Positions 9,935-20,090 of a stretch of 64,000 nucleotides of DNA are shown piece after piece. Under the pieces are notes generated by a model. That model ran no database searches. It was not told the origin of the DNA and was given only the letters and a program-made list of their open reading frames with translations. The DNA is taken from assembly GCA_011742915.1 (NCBI GenBank), contig JAAQTN010000012.1, forward strand, positions 50,144 through 114,143, read 5' to 3'. Made by a program: the position numbers and the translations under genes. The stretch comes from Billgrantia desiderata (GTDB taxonomy: Bacteria; Pseudomonadota; Gammaproteobacteria; Pseudomonadales; Halomonadaceae). Position 1 is the first letter of the stretch; each line of letters starts with the position of its first letter.

Positions 9935-11998
9935 ATGCACCTCAGATCGATCCGCCAATTCGTGGTCCTGCTGGCTGGGCCCTGCCTGTTGGCAGTGGTC
10001 GTGGCTCTGGTCGTCTATGCCCTGTTCTCCTCGGCACGTACCCAGCAGACCGTCGAGACCCACACCCGCGAACTGCTCGAAGGGGCCGTAGACGAGCGCC
10101 TGGCGGTGTTGGCGGACGCCGAGGCCGGCAGGATCCAGCGCGAACTCGAGCATGCCCTGACCCTGGCCACCCAACTGGCCGATACCAATGCGCTGATGGG
10201 GCAGCGGGACGGCAGCGGTCGCACCGCCCTTGGCCTGAGCCGCCGCGAGCTCTCCAACCTGGTGCGCGAGACGGTGGTGCAGAACCCCTCGCTGCTGGAC
10301 GCCTTCATCGGCTGGGAGCCCGATGCCTTCGGCCGCGATGCCCTGTATGCCGATCTTGGCGAAAGCGACGGCTACGACGGCAGCGGTCGCTTCATGCCCT
10401 GGTGGTATCGCACCGGGGAGGGCGGCGTCGAGGTGCTGCCGTTGGGTGAGACCATGGAGAGCACGGCGCAGCTCGCCAACGGCGTGCGTGAGGGCGAATA
10501 CTACCTCTGCCCGCGGGAGACCCTCGCCCCCTGCATCATCGACCCGGCGCCCTACGACTTCGCTGGCGAGACGCTGCTGGTGACCTCGTTCAACGTGCCG
10601 ATCCTGGTCGAGGGGGCGTTTCGCGGCGTGGCGGGAGTCGATCTCTCGCTGGACTTCATCCAGGAACTGCTGCTGCAGGCCAACGGCGAACTTTACGGCG
10701 GCGCGGGCGAGATGGCGCTGGTGGCGGGACGCGGGGGGCTGGTGGCCTACACCGCCAATGCCGAGCGGCTGGGCGATGCCGCAAGCGAAGCCTTCGACGC
10801 TCAGGTGCTGTCGGCCCTCGAGCAGGCTCAGGCGGAGGGCACCAGCGTGAGCCTGGTACGCGACGGCATGCTGGAGCGCTATCAGCCCTTTACCATCGGT
10901 GCCAGCGAGCAGCCCTGGACGCTGATGATCCGGCTACCCGAAGCGGCGGTGATGGCAGAGCTCACGGCGCTGCAGACGATGATGAACGAGCAGCGCCGGG
11001 CCGATACCCTGGGCATGACCCTGGTCGGCCTGCTGCTGGCGGCGTTGGGGCTCGCCGCGCTGTGGTGGGTCGGCACCCGCGTGTCGCGCCCGCTGCGGCT
11101 GTTGGCCGACCGCATGCGCGACATCGCCTCCGGCGACGGCGACCTGACCCAGCGCCTGCCGGTGCGGGGGCGCGACGAGAGTGCCGAGCTCGCCATCCAG
11201 TTCAACGCCTTCGTCGACAAGATCCACGACGTGCTGCTCGACGTGCGCGCCAGCAGCGAATCGGTACGTATAGCGGCCAGCGAGATCGCCAGCGGCGGCG
11301 AGGATCTGTCGCGGCGTACCGAGCAGGCCGCTGCCAGCCTGCAGCAGACCTCCGCCTCCATGGAGCAGATCTCGGCCACGGTGGAGCACACCTCGGCCTC
11401 CTCGCGAGAAGCCAATGGCCTGTCGAAGTCGGCCGCCGAGGTCGCCCAGCGCTCCGGCGACACGGTCGGCCAGGTGGTGGACACCATGCAGGAGATCAGC
11501 CGTTCGTCGAAGCAGATCGGTGAGATCGTCAAGGTCATCGACGGCATCGCCTTCCAGACTAACCTGCTGGCGCTCAACGCTTCGGTCGAAGCCGCCCGGG
11601 CCGGCGAGCACGGCCGCGGCTTCGCCGTGGTCGCCGGCGAGGTGCGCCAGCTCGCCACCCGCAGTGCCGAAGCCTCGCGCGACATCCGGGCACTGATCGA
11701 GGCCTCCAGCCAGCGCGTCATCACCGGCACCGAGCTGGTGGGGCGCGCCGGCGAGAGCATGGGCGAGCTGATGGCCAGCGTGAACCGGGTAGCCAACATG
11801 CTGGGCGAGATCAGCATGGCCGCCGGCGAGCAGAGCGACGGCATCGGCCAGGTCAGCGTGGCCGTGGCCGATCTGGACCGCACGATCCAGCAGAATGCCG
11901 CGCTGGTGGAGGAGTCGACCACCGCCGCCGAGCAGCTCAGCGAGCAGGCCGACCGTCTGGCGCAAGTCGTCGGCGGCTTCCGTCTGCGCGATCGCTGA
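9935..11998 (+). CDS. Methyl-accepting chemotaxis protein (dCache-like sensor)
   Basis: Transmembrane chemoreceptor, about 687 residues. The order is TM1 (about 10-33), a roughly 320-residue periplasmic sensor of double-Cache type (with [11 protein letters not shown] and [16 protein letters not shown]), TM2 (about 360-382), HAMP, then a long signalling coiled coil. The tip that binds CheA/CheW reads [20 protein letters not shown]. Glu/Gln-rich flanks carry likely methylation sites. The ligand is unknown; dCache sensors often bind amino acids or carboxylates. The start is uncertain: ATG 9935 precedes the membrane helix directly, ATG 9908 would add nine residues, and neither has a strong ribosome site. 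No che genes are nearby. Confidence 0.9.
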   Translation: MHLRSIRQFVVLLAGPCLLAVVVALVVYALFSSARTQQTVETHTRELLEGAVDERLAVLADAEAGRIQRELEHALTLATQLADTNALMGQRDGSGRTALGLSRRELSNLVRETVVQNPSLLDAFIGWEPDAFGRDALYADLGESDGYDGSGRFMPWWYRTGEGGVEVLPLGETMESTAQLANGVREGEYYLCPRETLAPCIIDPAPYDFAGETLLVTSFNVPILVEGAFRGVAGVDLSLDFIQELLLQANGELYGGAGEMALVAGRGGLVAYTANAERLGDAASEAFDAQVLSALEQAQAEGTSVSLVRDGMLERYQPFTIGASEQPWTLMIRLPEAAVMAELTALQTMMNEQRRADTLGMTLVGLLLAALGLAALWWVGTRVSRPLRLLADRMRDIASGDGDLTQRLPVRGRDESAELAIQFNAFVDKIHDVLLDVRASSESVRIAASEIASGGEDLSRRTEQAAASLQQTSASMEQISATVEHTSASSREANGLSKSAAEVAQRSGDTVGQVVDTMQEISRSSKQIGEIVKVIDGIAFQTNLLALNASVEAARAGEHGRGFAVVAGEVRQLATRSAEASRDIRALIEASSQRVITGTELVGRAGESMGELMASVNRVANMLGEISMAAGEQSDGIGQVSVAVADLDRTIQQNAALVEESTTAAEQLSEQADRLAQVVGGFRLRDR

Positions 11999-12017
11999 CG
12001 GGCAGAGGGTGGGAGGG

Positions 12018-12944
12018 TCAGGAGACCGGCGGCAGATCGATCTCGTCGCTGCGCCTGGCCCCCTCGGTCATCTGCCGGCACAGGCGCAGGAACTCGCGCA
12101 TGCCGGTAGCCAGGTACTTGTGACGATGCCAGATGAAGGCGAACTGGCGGCTCAGGTCGAGTTCGGGAGTGGGAATCGGCACCAGGCTGCCGCGGCGGAA
12201 GGCGTCGCGCAGCGCCAGCTTCGACACGCAGCCGATGCCGAGCCCCGACTCCACCGCGCGCTTGATGCCTTCGGTATGCTCCAGTTCCAACAGCGTATTG
12301 AAGCGCCCGCGACGGTGCCTCGCGGCCTGCTCCAGCGTCATGCGGGTGCCCGAACCCTGCTCGCGCATGATCCAGGCCTCGCGCAGTAGGCGCTCCAGCT
12401 CCACCGGACCCTGGCCGGCCAACGGATGGCGCGGTGAGCAGAACACCGACAGCTCGTCCTCCACCCAGGGTTGGGTGATCACGTCCTCTTCCTCGCAGTG
12501 TCCTTCGATGAGCCCCAGGTCGAGCTCGTGCTGACGCACGCGGTCGATGATCTCCCGCGTGTTGCGTACCGCCAGCCGCACCCGGCTGCCCGGATGGCGC
12601 TGCATGAAATCGCTGATCAGCAGCGTCGCCAGGTAGTTGCCGATGGTCAGGGTGGCGCCCACGTCGAGCGAACCGATGCCCTGCTGACCGTGCAGGATCT
12701 CCTCGATCTCCTCGGCGCGGTCGAGCAGGGCCACCGCCTTGGGCAGCAGCTGAAAGCCCAGGGCATTGAGCCGCAGCCGCTTGCCGATGCGGTCGAGCAG
12801 CTGGCAGTCGAACTGGCGCTCGAGCTCGGCCAGGGCGGTACTGGTGGCCGACTGCGACAGGGAGAGCGCCCGCGCGGCGCGTGAGACGCTCTCATGCTGG
12901 GCGACGGCGACGAAGACCTCGAGTTGGCGCAGGGTGAAGTGCAT
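12018..12944 (-). CDS. finR: LysR-family regulator, FinR-like
   Basis: 308-residue LysR-type activator: N-terminal winged helix (about 1-65, SVSRAARALSLSQSATSTAL as recognition helix), then a periplasmic-binding-like effector domain. It is divergent from ferredoxin-NADP reductase with 146 bp between. In Pseudomonas, FinR is divergently encoded from fpr and activates it under redox stress, and the gene order here is the same; the symbol rests on that context as well as the family. The effector is unknown; several cysteines (12-CQLLDR, GHCEEED, GIGCVSK) could be redox-relevant, but this is speculation. Confidence 0.75.
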   Translation of the reverse strand: MHFTLRQLEVFVAVAQHESVSRAARALSLSQSATSTALAELERQFDCQLLDRIGKRLRLNALGFQLLPKAVALLDRAEEIEEILHGQQGIGSLDVGATLTIGNYLATLLISDFMQRHPGSRVRLAVRNTREIIDRVRQHELDLGLIEGHCEEEDVITQPWVEDELSVFCSPRHPLAGQGPVELERLLREAWIMREQGSGTRMTLEQAARHRRGRFNTLLELEHTEGIKRAVESGLGIGCVSKLALRDAFRRGSLVPIPTPELDLSRQFAFIWHRHKYLATGMREFLRLCRQMTEGARRSDEIDLPPVS

Positions 12945-13004
12945 GAAACGGCTCGATGTTGATCTATATCAGGAATCTGGATAAAGGATATCCATACAAT
13001 CCAA

Positions 13005-13033
13005 TTAACAGATAAACCTTGCGCTCTTATAAT
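13005..13033 (+). promoter_or_regulatory. Sigma-70 promoter of fpr
   Basis: TTAACA (13005-13010) and a perfect TATAAT (13028-13033) are separated by 17 bp, about 58 bp before the fpr ATG. Just upstream, the AT-rich stretch with GGATATCC (12987-12994 region) is a plausible site for the divergent LysR regulator. Confidence 0.7.
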
Positions 13034-13090
13034 GCAAGCAAATCGTATAGCCCAATGCTTTATTCGATATAGGAATATCTAGGAGCCGGC

Positions 13091-13867
13091 ATGAGCAAGT
13101 TTGCGTTGGAAGAGGTTCTCAGTGTCCACCACTGGAACGACACCCTGTTCAGCTTCCGCACCACCCGCGAGCGCAGCCTGCGCTTCAAGAACGGTCAGTT
13201 CGTGATGATCGGTCTCGAAGTGAACGGCAAACCGCTGATGCGTGCCTACTCCATCGCCAGCCCCAACTACGAGGATCACCTCGAGTTCTTCAGCATCAAG
13301 GTGCCCGACGGCCCGCTGACCTCGCGCCTGCAGCACCTCAAGGTCGGCGACCAGATCATGGTCAGCCGCAAGCCCACCGGCACCCTGGTCACCGACGACC
13401 TGCTGCCGGGGCGCAATCTCTACTTCCTCTCCACCGGTACCGGCCTGGCCCCGTTCATGAGCCTGATCCAGGACCCGGAGGTGTACGAGCGCTACGAGAA
13501 GGTGATCCTGGTGCACGGCGTGCGCAGCGTCAGCGAGCTGGCCTATGCCGACTTCATCCAGCAGGAGCTGCCGGCTCACGAATACCTGGGCGACGAGATC
13601 CGCGAGAAGCTGGTCTACTACCCCACGGTGACCCGCGAGGAGTTCCACACCATGGGCCGCCTCACCGATCATATCCGCAGCGGCAAGCTGTTCGAGGACA
13701 CCGGCATTGCGCCGATGGATCCCAAGCAGGACCGCGCCATGATCTGCGGCAGCCCGGCGATGCTCGACGAGACCAGCGCTCTGCTGGACGACCTGGGCTT
13801 CAACATCTCGCCGCGCATGGGCGAACCCGGCGATTACGTCATCGAGCGTGCCTTCGTCGAGAAGTAA
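13091..13867 (+). CDS. fpr: Ferredoxin--NADP reductase
   Basis: 258-residue FAD enzyme exchanging electrons between NADPH and ferredoxin or flavodoxin; in gammaproteobacteria it helps reset Fe-S clusters and oxidative-stress regulators. FAD-binding RAYSIASP (about residues 51-58), NADP-binding STGTGLAPFMS (about 116-126) and the C-terminal GDYVIERAFVEK, which stacks on the flavin, are all present. Length fits bacterial class I FNRs. GGAGCC lies before the ATG. It is transcribed away from the FinR-like regulator and ends at a strong terminator shared with glnK. Confidence 0.95.
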   Translation: MSKFALEEVLSVHHWNDTLFSFRTTRERSLRFKNGQFVMIGLEVNGKPLMRAYSIASPNYEDHLEFFSIKVPDGPLTSRLQHLKVGDQIMVSRKPTGTLVTDDLLPGRNLYFLSTGTGLAPFMSLIQDPEVYERYEKVILVHGVRSVSELAYADFIQQELPAHEYLGDEIREKLVYYPTVTREEFHTMGRLTDHIRSGKLFEDTGIAPMDPKQDRAMICGSPAMLDETSALLDDLGFNISPRMGEPGDYVIERAFVEK

Positions 13868-13908
13868 AAAGGAACGCTCGCTCACGTTTCGGTGCTTGCC
13901 GAGCTTCA

Positions 13909-13938
13909 AAAACCCACGGCGTTACGGTCGTGGGTTTT
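13909..13938. terminator. Bidirectional intrinsic terminator between fpr and glnK
   Basis: A 10-bp stem AAAACCCACG / CGTGGGTTTT (13909-13918 with 13929-13938) encloses a 10-nt loop. The A/T arms give a T-tract in both directions, so it can end fpr (+) and glnK (-). Confidence 0.85.
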
Positions 13939-13950
13939 GTATGTCTGGGC

Positions 13951-14355
<405 letters not shown>

Positions 14356-14389
14356 TCAAGCATACACCGCCCTTGGCAGGAAGAAAAAA

Positions 14390-14407
14390 GGCTCCCCGCA
14401 GGGAGCC
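14390..14407 (-). terminator. Intrinsic terminator after amtB
   Basis: A 7-bp stem (GGCTCCC, 14390-14396, with GGGAGCC, 14401-14407) closes a 4-base loop; on the minus strand it is followed by TTTTTTCTTCC. It should separate glnK2-amtB from the downstream glnK1 at least partly. Confidence 0.85.
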
Positions 14408-14423
14408 CGGAAGGGGTAAGCGT

Positions 14424-15749
14424 TTATTCTGGGCGGGGCTGACCGACCGGTGCACCGGCTGCGTAGCCTCCGGACTGCGGACGTCCACCGCTGCCGCCGT
14501 AGACACGGGCGACACTGAACTCGGGGTAGGCTTCCATGCCGCACTCGGCCAGGTCGACCCCCTCGTACTCTTCCTCTTCGCTGACGCGTACGCCCATGAT
14601 CGCCTTGATGATCAGCCACACGGCCAGGCTGGCGACGAAGACCCAGGCGAAGATCGCCAGGCCGCCGATGATCTGTGCACCGAAGGTGGCGTCACCGTTG
14701 GAGAGCGGCACCGCCAGCAGACCCCAGATGCCGACCACACCGTGCACCGAGATGGCGCCGACCGGATCGTCGATCTTCAGCTTGTCGAGGGTGACGATGG
14801 CGGCCACCACGATGAGGCCGCCCACGGCACCGATCAGGGTCGCGCCCAGCGCCGTGGGCTCCAGCGGCTCGGCGGTGATCGCCACCAGGCCGGCCAGGGC
14901 GCCGTTCAGGGCCATGGTCAGGTCGGCCTTGCGGAACCACAGCTTGGCCAGGATCAGCGCGGCGATGACGCCACCGGCCGCCGCGGCATTGGTATTGACC
15001 AGCACCTGGGCCACGTTGTTGGCCGAGGCCACGTCGGAGAGCTTGAGCTCCGAGCCGCCGTTGAAGCCGAACCAGCCCATCCACAGGATGAAGGTACCCA
15101 GGGTGGCCAGCGGCAGGTTGGCACCCGGGATGGCGTGAATGCTGCCGTCCTTGCCGTACTTGCCCTTGCGCGGGCCGAGGATCAGCACGCCGGCCAGTGC
15201 CGCGGCCGCACCGGCCATGTGCACGATGCCGGAGCCGGCGAAGTCGGAGAAGCCCAGCTCGTCGAGCCAGCCCTCGCCCCAGGTCCAGTAGCCGGATACC
15301 GGGTAGATGAAGCCGGTCATGACCACGGCGAAGGCGAGGAAGGCCCACAGCTTCATGCGCTCGGCCACGGCACCGGAGACGATCGACATGGCGGTGGCGA
15401 CGAACACCACCTGGAAGAAGAAGTCGGCGCGCATGGAGTAGTAGGGGGCATCTTCACCACCGGCAGTGACTGCGTCGACGCTGTTCTCGCCGCCGATCAG
15501 TACGCCCAGGTTGGGCAGGATGCCGCCGGCATCGCTCGAGTACATGATCGAGTAGCCCACCAGCAGATACATGGTGCAGGCGATGGCGAACAGGGCGATG
15601 TTCTTGGTCAGGATCTCGGCGGTGTTCTTGGCGCGCACCATGCCGGCTTCCAGCATCGAGAAGCCGGCGGCCATCCACATCACCAGCACACCGCAGATCA
15701 GGAAATAGAAGGTGTCGAGCGCATAGCTCAACTCGGCAAGTTCACTCAT
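14424..15749 (-). CDS. amtB: Ammonium transporter
   Basis: Inner-membrane ammonium channel, 441 residues, eleven predicted helices. It begins MSELAELSYALDTFYFLICG with no long cleavable leader. The family signatures are present: FSMLEAGMVRAKN, GSGIVHMAGAAAAL (the pore histidine region), LWMGWFGFNGGSE, and ISVHGVVGIWGLLAV (second pore histidine). A cytoplasmic tail of about 55 residues, Gly/Pro-rich at the end, follows the last helix; this is where GlnK docks nearby. GGAGAACACTC precedes the ATG. It lies between two glnK genes on the same strand; the sigma-54 promoter upstream of the first should drive it under nitrogen limitation. Confidence 0.95.
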   Translation of the reverse strand: MSELAELSYALDTFYFLICGVLVMWMAAGFSMLEAGMVRAKNTAEILTKNIALFAIACTMYLLVGYSIMYSSDAGGILPNLGVLIGGENSVDAVTAGGEDAPYYSMRADFFFQVVFVATAMSIVSGAVAERMKLWAFLAFAVVMTGFIYPVSGYWTWGEGWLDELGFSDFAGSGIVHMAGAAAALAGVLILGPRKGKYGKDGSIHAIPGANLPLATLGTFILWMGWFGFNGGSELKLSDVASANNVAQVLVNTNAAAAGGVIAALILAKLWFRKADLTMALNGALAGLVAITAEPLEPTALGATLIGAVGGLIVVAAIVTLDKLKIDDPVGAISVHGVVGIWGLLAVPLSNGDATFGAQIIGGLAIFAWVFVASLAVWLIIKAIMGVRVSEEEEYEGVDLAECGMEAYPEFSVARVYGGSGGRPQSGGYAAGAPVGQPRPE

Positions 15750-15779
15750 GAGTGTTCTCCGTTGTTCTCGTTATGACGA

Positions 15780-16751
<972 letters not shown>

Positions 16752-16789
16752 CTACAGCACAGTGCTAGTATCTAGCCCTTACGCTAATA

Positions 16790-16927
16790 AAACACTGCAT
16801 AAATGTCTGCGCGAGCGAATCGCTGCGTTGCGCGGTGCTCAGAATCCTCACCTATACCCCATAGGCTCCGGTTCCTGTGCTCCGTGCGCCTTGCGCTTCA
16901 TCTCGCTCGCCAATTTATTCAGCGTTT
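16790..16927. repeat. 138-bp imperfect palindromic element upstream of yifB
   Basis: The outer arms AAACACTGCATAAAT (16790-16804) and ATTTATTCAGCGTTT (16913-16927) are inverted copies matching 13/15. Inside, GCGAGCGA (16811-16818) pairs with TCGCTCGC (16903-16910), and CCTAT/ATAGG (16851-16855, 16861-16865) form the central hairpin. All three pairs share the same centre (about 16858). It has no coding content and sits just before yifB. It looks like a non-autonomous dispersed palindrome; only one copy is in this window. Confidence 0.75.
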
Positions 16928-16954
16928 CTCAAATGGAAAGCGAGGGACCGCAAG

Positions 16955-18460
16955 ATGCTGGCGATCGTTGCCACACGGGCCGGCCTGGGGCTGGAAGCGC
17001 CCGAGGTGCAGGTCGAGGTACATCTGGCCAACGGCCTGCCGGGAATGACCCTGGTGGGTCTGCCCGAGGCCGCCGTCAAGGAGAGCCGCGAACGGGTGCG
17101 CAGCGCCCTGGTCAACGCCGGTTTCGACTTCCCCAACACGCGCAGAATCGTGCTCAACCTGGCGCCCGCCGACCTGCCCAAGGTCGGCGGGCGCTTCGAC
17201 CTGCCCATCGCGCTGGGCATTCTGGTGGCTTCCGGCCAGCTTCCCGGCGAGGCGCTCGAGGGTATCGAGAGCGTCGGCGAGCTGGCGCTGGACGGCCGGC
17301 TGCGCCCCATCAGCGGTGTGCTGCCGCTGGCGCTGGCGGCACGCAAGGCCGGACGCAAGCTGATCGTGCCCAAGGAAAATGCCGACGAGGCGGCGCTGGC
17401 CGGCGATCTGCAGGTGCTGCCGGCGGAGCACCTGCTCGACGTCATGGCGCATTTGCTGGGCCAGCAGCCCATCGCCGCGCACCGCCTCGAGGCGCCGCCG
17501 GTGGCCGCCACCCGCGAGGGCGACCTGGCCGAGGTGCGCGGCCAGCACCAGGCGCGCCGTGCGCTGGAGATCGCCGCGGCGGGTTCGCACAACCTGCTGT
17601 TCGCCGGCCCGCCCGGTACCGGCAAGACCATGCTGGCGAGCCGCCTGCCCGGCATCCTGCCCGAGCTCACCGAGGAGGAGGCGCTGGAGGTCGCCGCCAT
17701 CCGTTCGGTGTGCGGCCTGCCGCTGGCCGAGCAGTGGGGGCGCCGTCCGTTTCGCGCGCCGCACCACACCGCAAGCGCCGTGGCTCTGGTCGGTGGCGGC
17801 TCCTGGCCGCGCCCGGGGGAGATCTCCCTGGCTCATCACGGCGTGCTGTTTCTCGACGAGTTGCCCGAGTTCAGTCGCCACGTGCTGGAGGTGATGCGCG
17901 AGCCGATGGAGTCGGGGCGCATTCATATCGCCCGGGCCAACCACGAACGTAAGTTTCCCGCTAGATTTCAACTGGTTGCAGCGATGAATCCGTGCCCCTG
18001 CGGCCATTTGGGCGACCCGCGCCAGGCCTGCCAATGCACTGCGGCGCAGATCCAGCGCTACCAGTCGCGGCTCTCGGGGCCGCTGCTCGACCGCATCGAC
18101 CTGCAGATCGAGGTGCCGGCGCTGCCTCCGGAACAGCTGACTTCACGCGAGGTGGGTGAAAGCTCCGCCGTGGTGCGTGCTCGGGTGATGGCCGCCCGCG
18201 AACGCCAGTACGCCCGCGGCGCACTCAACGCTCATCTGGGCGGGCGCGAGCTGGAGGCGGCCTGTGCGCTCTCCACCGCCGACCGCGCCTGGCTGGCCGG
18301 GGTGCTCGAACGCCTGCGCCTCTCGGCGCGGGCCTACCACCGGGTGCTGCGGGTGGCGCTGACCCTGGCCGATCTGGCCGAAAAGCCGCACCCGGAGCGC
18401 GGCGAGCTGATGGAGGCGATTGGGTATCGGCAGCTAGATCGCCAATTGCGCCAGGGTTGA
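16955..18460 (+). CDS. YifB-family Mg-chelatase-like AAA+ ATPase (ComM)
   Basis: 501-residue AAA+ protein. Order: N-terminal ChlI-like domain (about 1-170, RAGLGLEAPEVQVEVHLANG), then the ATPase with Walker A GPPGTGKTM (about residues 214-222), Walker B VLFLDELPEF, and a C-terminal Mg-chelatase domain (LSARAYHRVLRVALTLADL). A zinc-like cysteine group NPCPCGHLGDPRQACQC is present. ComM homologues promote branch migration of integrating DNA in natural transformation. GAGGGA precedes ATG 16955; longer frames upstream run into the palindromic repeat. Like most YifB genes it is monocistronic. Confidence 0.92.
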   Translation: MLAIVATRAGLGLEAPEVQVEVHLANGLPGMTLVGLPEAAVKESRERVRSALVNAGFDFPNTRRIVLNLAPADLPKVGGRFDLPIALGILVASGQLPGEALEGIESVGELALDGRLRPISGVLPLALAARKAGRKLIVPKENADEAALAGDLQVLPAEHLLDVMAHLLGQQPIAAHRLEAPPVAATREGDLAEVRGQHQARRALEIAAAGSHNLLFAGPPGTGKTMLASRLPGILPELTEEEALEVAAIRSVCGLPLAEQWGRRPFRAPHHTASAVALVGGGSWPRPGEISLAHHGVLFLDELPEFSRHVLEVMREPMESGRIHIARANHERKFPARFQLVAAMNPCPCGHLGDPRQACQCTAAQIQRYQSRLSGPLLDRIDLQIEVPALPPEQLTSREVGESSAVVRARVMAARERQYARGALNAHLGGRELEAACALSTADRAWLAGVLERLRLSARAYHRVLRVALTLADLAEKPHPERGELMEAIGYRQLDRQLRQG

Positions 18461-18468
18461 GAGGCTGC

Positions 18469-18595
18469 TTACACGCTACTGCGCTAGGCCATGCTGTGTG
18501 TTGAAATCAATCTCAAATTGCTCATTTACAAACCAGTAAACTCCGCTTTTTCGATTGATTTCGCCTTGCCTGGCCGTCGCTCGTAACGCGTGTAA
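18469..18595. repeat. 127-bp imperfect palindromic element downstream of yifB
   Basis: Nested inverted pairs share one centre (about 18532): TTACACGC/GCGTGTAA (18469-18476, 18588-18595), GAAATCAATC/GATTGATTTC (18503-18512, 18553-18562) and TTTAC/GTAAA (18525-18529, 18536-18540). It fills the gap between the convergent yifB and lipoprotein genes. The sequence is AT-richer than its surroundings. It is different from the element at 16.8 kb. Confidence 0.75.
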
Positions 18596-18633
18596 ACACC
18601 CTCTCCTAATGAGCCAATACTTGCTGATGATCT

Positions 18634-19113
18634 TTACAGCGCCGTGGCGTCGAAGGCGCCTTCGACCTCGGTCTGCCACAGGGCGCCGTCGTTGTCGGGG
18701 CGGTGCAGCGACAGCGTGAGGCGGTAGGGCAGCAGGTCGCGGTCGGTCAGGCGCAGGCGCGGTGCGGTGGCTTCCAGCCGGCTCTCCATGCGCCACTGGT
18801 GAGCGCCACCCTCTCCGGCCATCGCCGGGCGCCAGTCGAGCACCTGAGGGCCGTCGCTCACGCCCAACAGGGCGCGGGTGAGGCTTTCGAGGAAGCGGTC
18901 GCTGTCGATCTCGAGGCTATCGTCCACCTGGGGGGAGACCAGCAGCAGCACCTGGTCGGCAGGGGGCTGCAGGGCATCCACCTGGATCACCCGGTCGACG
19001 GCGCGGTCGCTCAGGTTCTGCAGGGCGCGGCGAATGGGATCGGGCTCGGGAGGCTGGGCGGCACAGCCCGCCAGCAACATGAGAAGAGCGAGCAGCGCGA
19101 TGTGTCTCAGCAT
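18634..19113 (-). CDS. Putative lipoprotein of unknown function
   Basis: 159 residues with a clear lipoprotein signal: basic start, hydrophobic core and lipobox LAGC (Cys at about residue 16), so the mature protein should be lipid-anchored, probably in the outer membrane (residue +2 is Ala, not Asp). The remainder has alternating strands (RVIQVDALQPPADQVLLLVSP) and mentions no family I recognise. A conserved DRFLESLTRALLG helix and paired strands near the end suggest a small alpha/beta fold like LpoB, but similarity is too weak to claim. It overlaps the upstream hydrolase gene by 7 bp, so they are cotranscribed. Confidence 0.7.
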   Translation of the reverse strand: MLRHIALLALLMLLAGCAAQPPEPDPIRRALQNLSDRAVDRVIQVDALQPPADQVLLLVSPQVDDSLEIDSDRFLESLTRALLGVSDGPQVLDWRPAMAGEGGAHQWRMESRLEATAPRLRLTDRDLLPYRLTLSLHRPDNDGALWQTEVEGAFDATAL

Positions 19114-20090
19114 CGAATGTTAGGCTCCTGAGCGGCCGGTGCCAGGCGCTGCTCCAGCTCTTCGACGAAGCCGTCGAGTGATCTGAACAGAGCGTCGCGG
19201 ATGGGTTCGGCTTCGTTGACCAGATGATGGCGCGCTTCCGGATGACGCTCGATGCGGGCCTTGGGAAATTTTCGCTCCAATACCGCCAGATTCCACTCCC
19301 AGTCGACGGTAACGTCCTGCTCCCCTTGAAGGATCAGGGTGGGGAGGTCACGCGGGGGCAGGGCGAGCAGCTGAGGCATCCAGCGGCGCATGGCGCTGAC
19401 CCAGTTGAGCGAAAGGTGCTCCGGCTGCAGGGGGTCGTGTTCGCGCAGGAAGGCGGCAAACTCGGCGTCGGTGGAGTTGGCGCCGAAGCGACGCGGCAGG
19501 GACTCGACGAAGGGGCCCACCAGGCTGTGCAGCCACCCCGCCTGGGGCCAGCCGAAGGGGCGCACCAGGGGCGCGAGCAGTGCAAGGCCGGCCCAGCGAT
19601 CCTCGTCGGGGTGGCTCAGGGCGTCGGTGGCGAGAATGGCGGCCCCGGTACTCTGGCCGACTCCGAGCCAGGGTCGGGGGGCCAGCCCGCTACCTTCCAG
19701 CTGTTCCTGCAAGGCATTCAGACACTCCCCATAGTGGGCGAAGTCGTCGATGCAGGCGCGTTTGCCGCTGGACAGGCCGTGTCCCGGCAGGTCCCACATC
19801 ACCACCCGCCAACGCCGCTCCAGCAGCCGCTGCAGCAGGTGGCGGTAGAGACCGAGGTGATCGTAGTAGCCGTGCACCACGAAGGCCGTGCCGATGGGCT
19901 CCGCGGGGCTCCATACCTGGGTCCACAGCTGATAGCGCTGGGTGCCGGTATAGCCAACGTAGAGTCCGACGTGCTCGGTGAGCAGCGGCGCCAGGCCGTA
20001 ATGCGCCAAGTAGTCCGCCAGCGAAGGCTCGCCTTCGGCACGGAAGGGCGCCACCGGTCCCAGCGCCTGCAGGGGCGTAAAGTCGGTCAT
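19107..20090 (-). CDS. Alpha/beta hydrolase, lysophospholipase-like (PldB family)
   Basis: 327-residue cytoplasmic or peripheral hydrolase of the serine-aminopeptidase-S33/lysophospholipase group. The nucleophile elbow is GVGQSTGAA (Ser in GQSTG, about residue 146). The oxyanion region is FVVHGYYDHLGLYRHL, followed by WDLPGHGLSSG, the usual PldB pattern. The acid is likely in LILQGEQDVTVD and the histidine in ARHHLVNE. Lipid or monoglyceride esters are the likely substrates; exact specificity is unknown. It starts an operon with the lipoprotein gene. The divergent promoter space with glcB is 305 bp. Confidence 0.85.
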   Translation of the reverse strand: MTDFTPLQALGPVAPFRAEGEPSLADYLAHYGLAPLLTEHVGLYVGYTGTQRYQLWTQVWSPAEPIGTAFVVHGYYDHLGLYRHLLQRLLERRWRVVMWDLPGHGLSSGKRACIDDFAHYGECLNALQEQLEGSGLAPRPWLGVGQSTGAAILATDALSHPDEDRWAGLALLAPLVRPFGWPQAGWLHSLVGPFVESLPRRFGANSTDAEFAAFLREHDPLQPEHLSLNWVSAMRRWMPQLLALPPRDLPTLILQGEQDVTVDWEWNLAVLERKFPKARIERHPEARHHLVNEAEPIRDALFRSLDGFVEELEQRLAPAAQEPNIRC

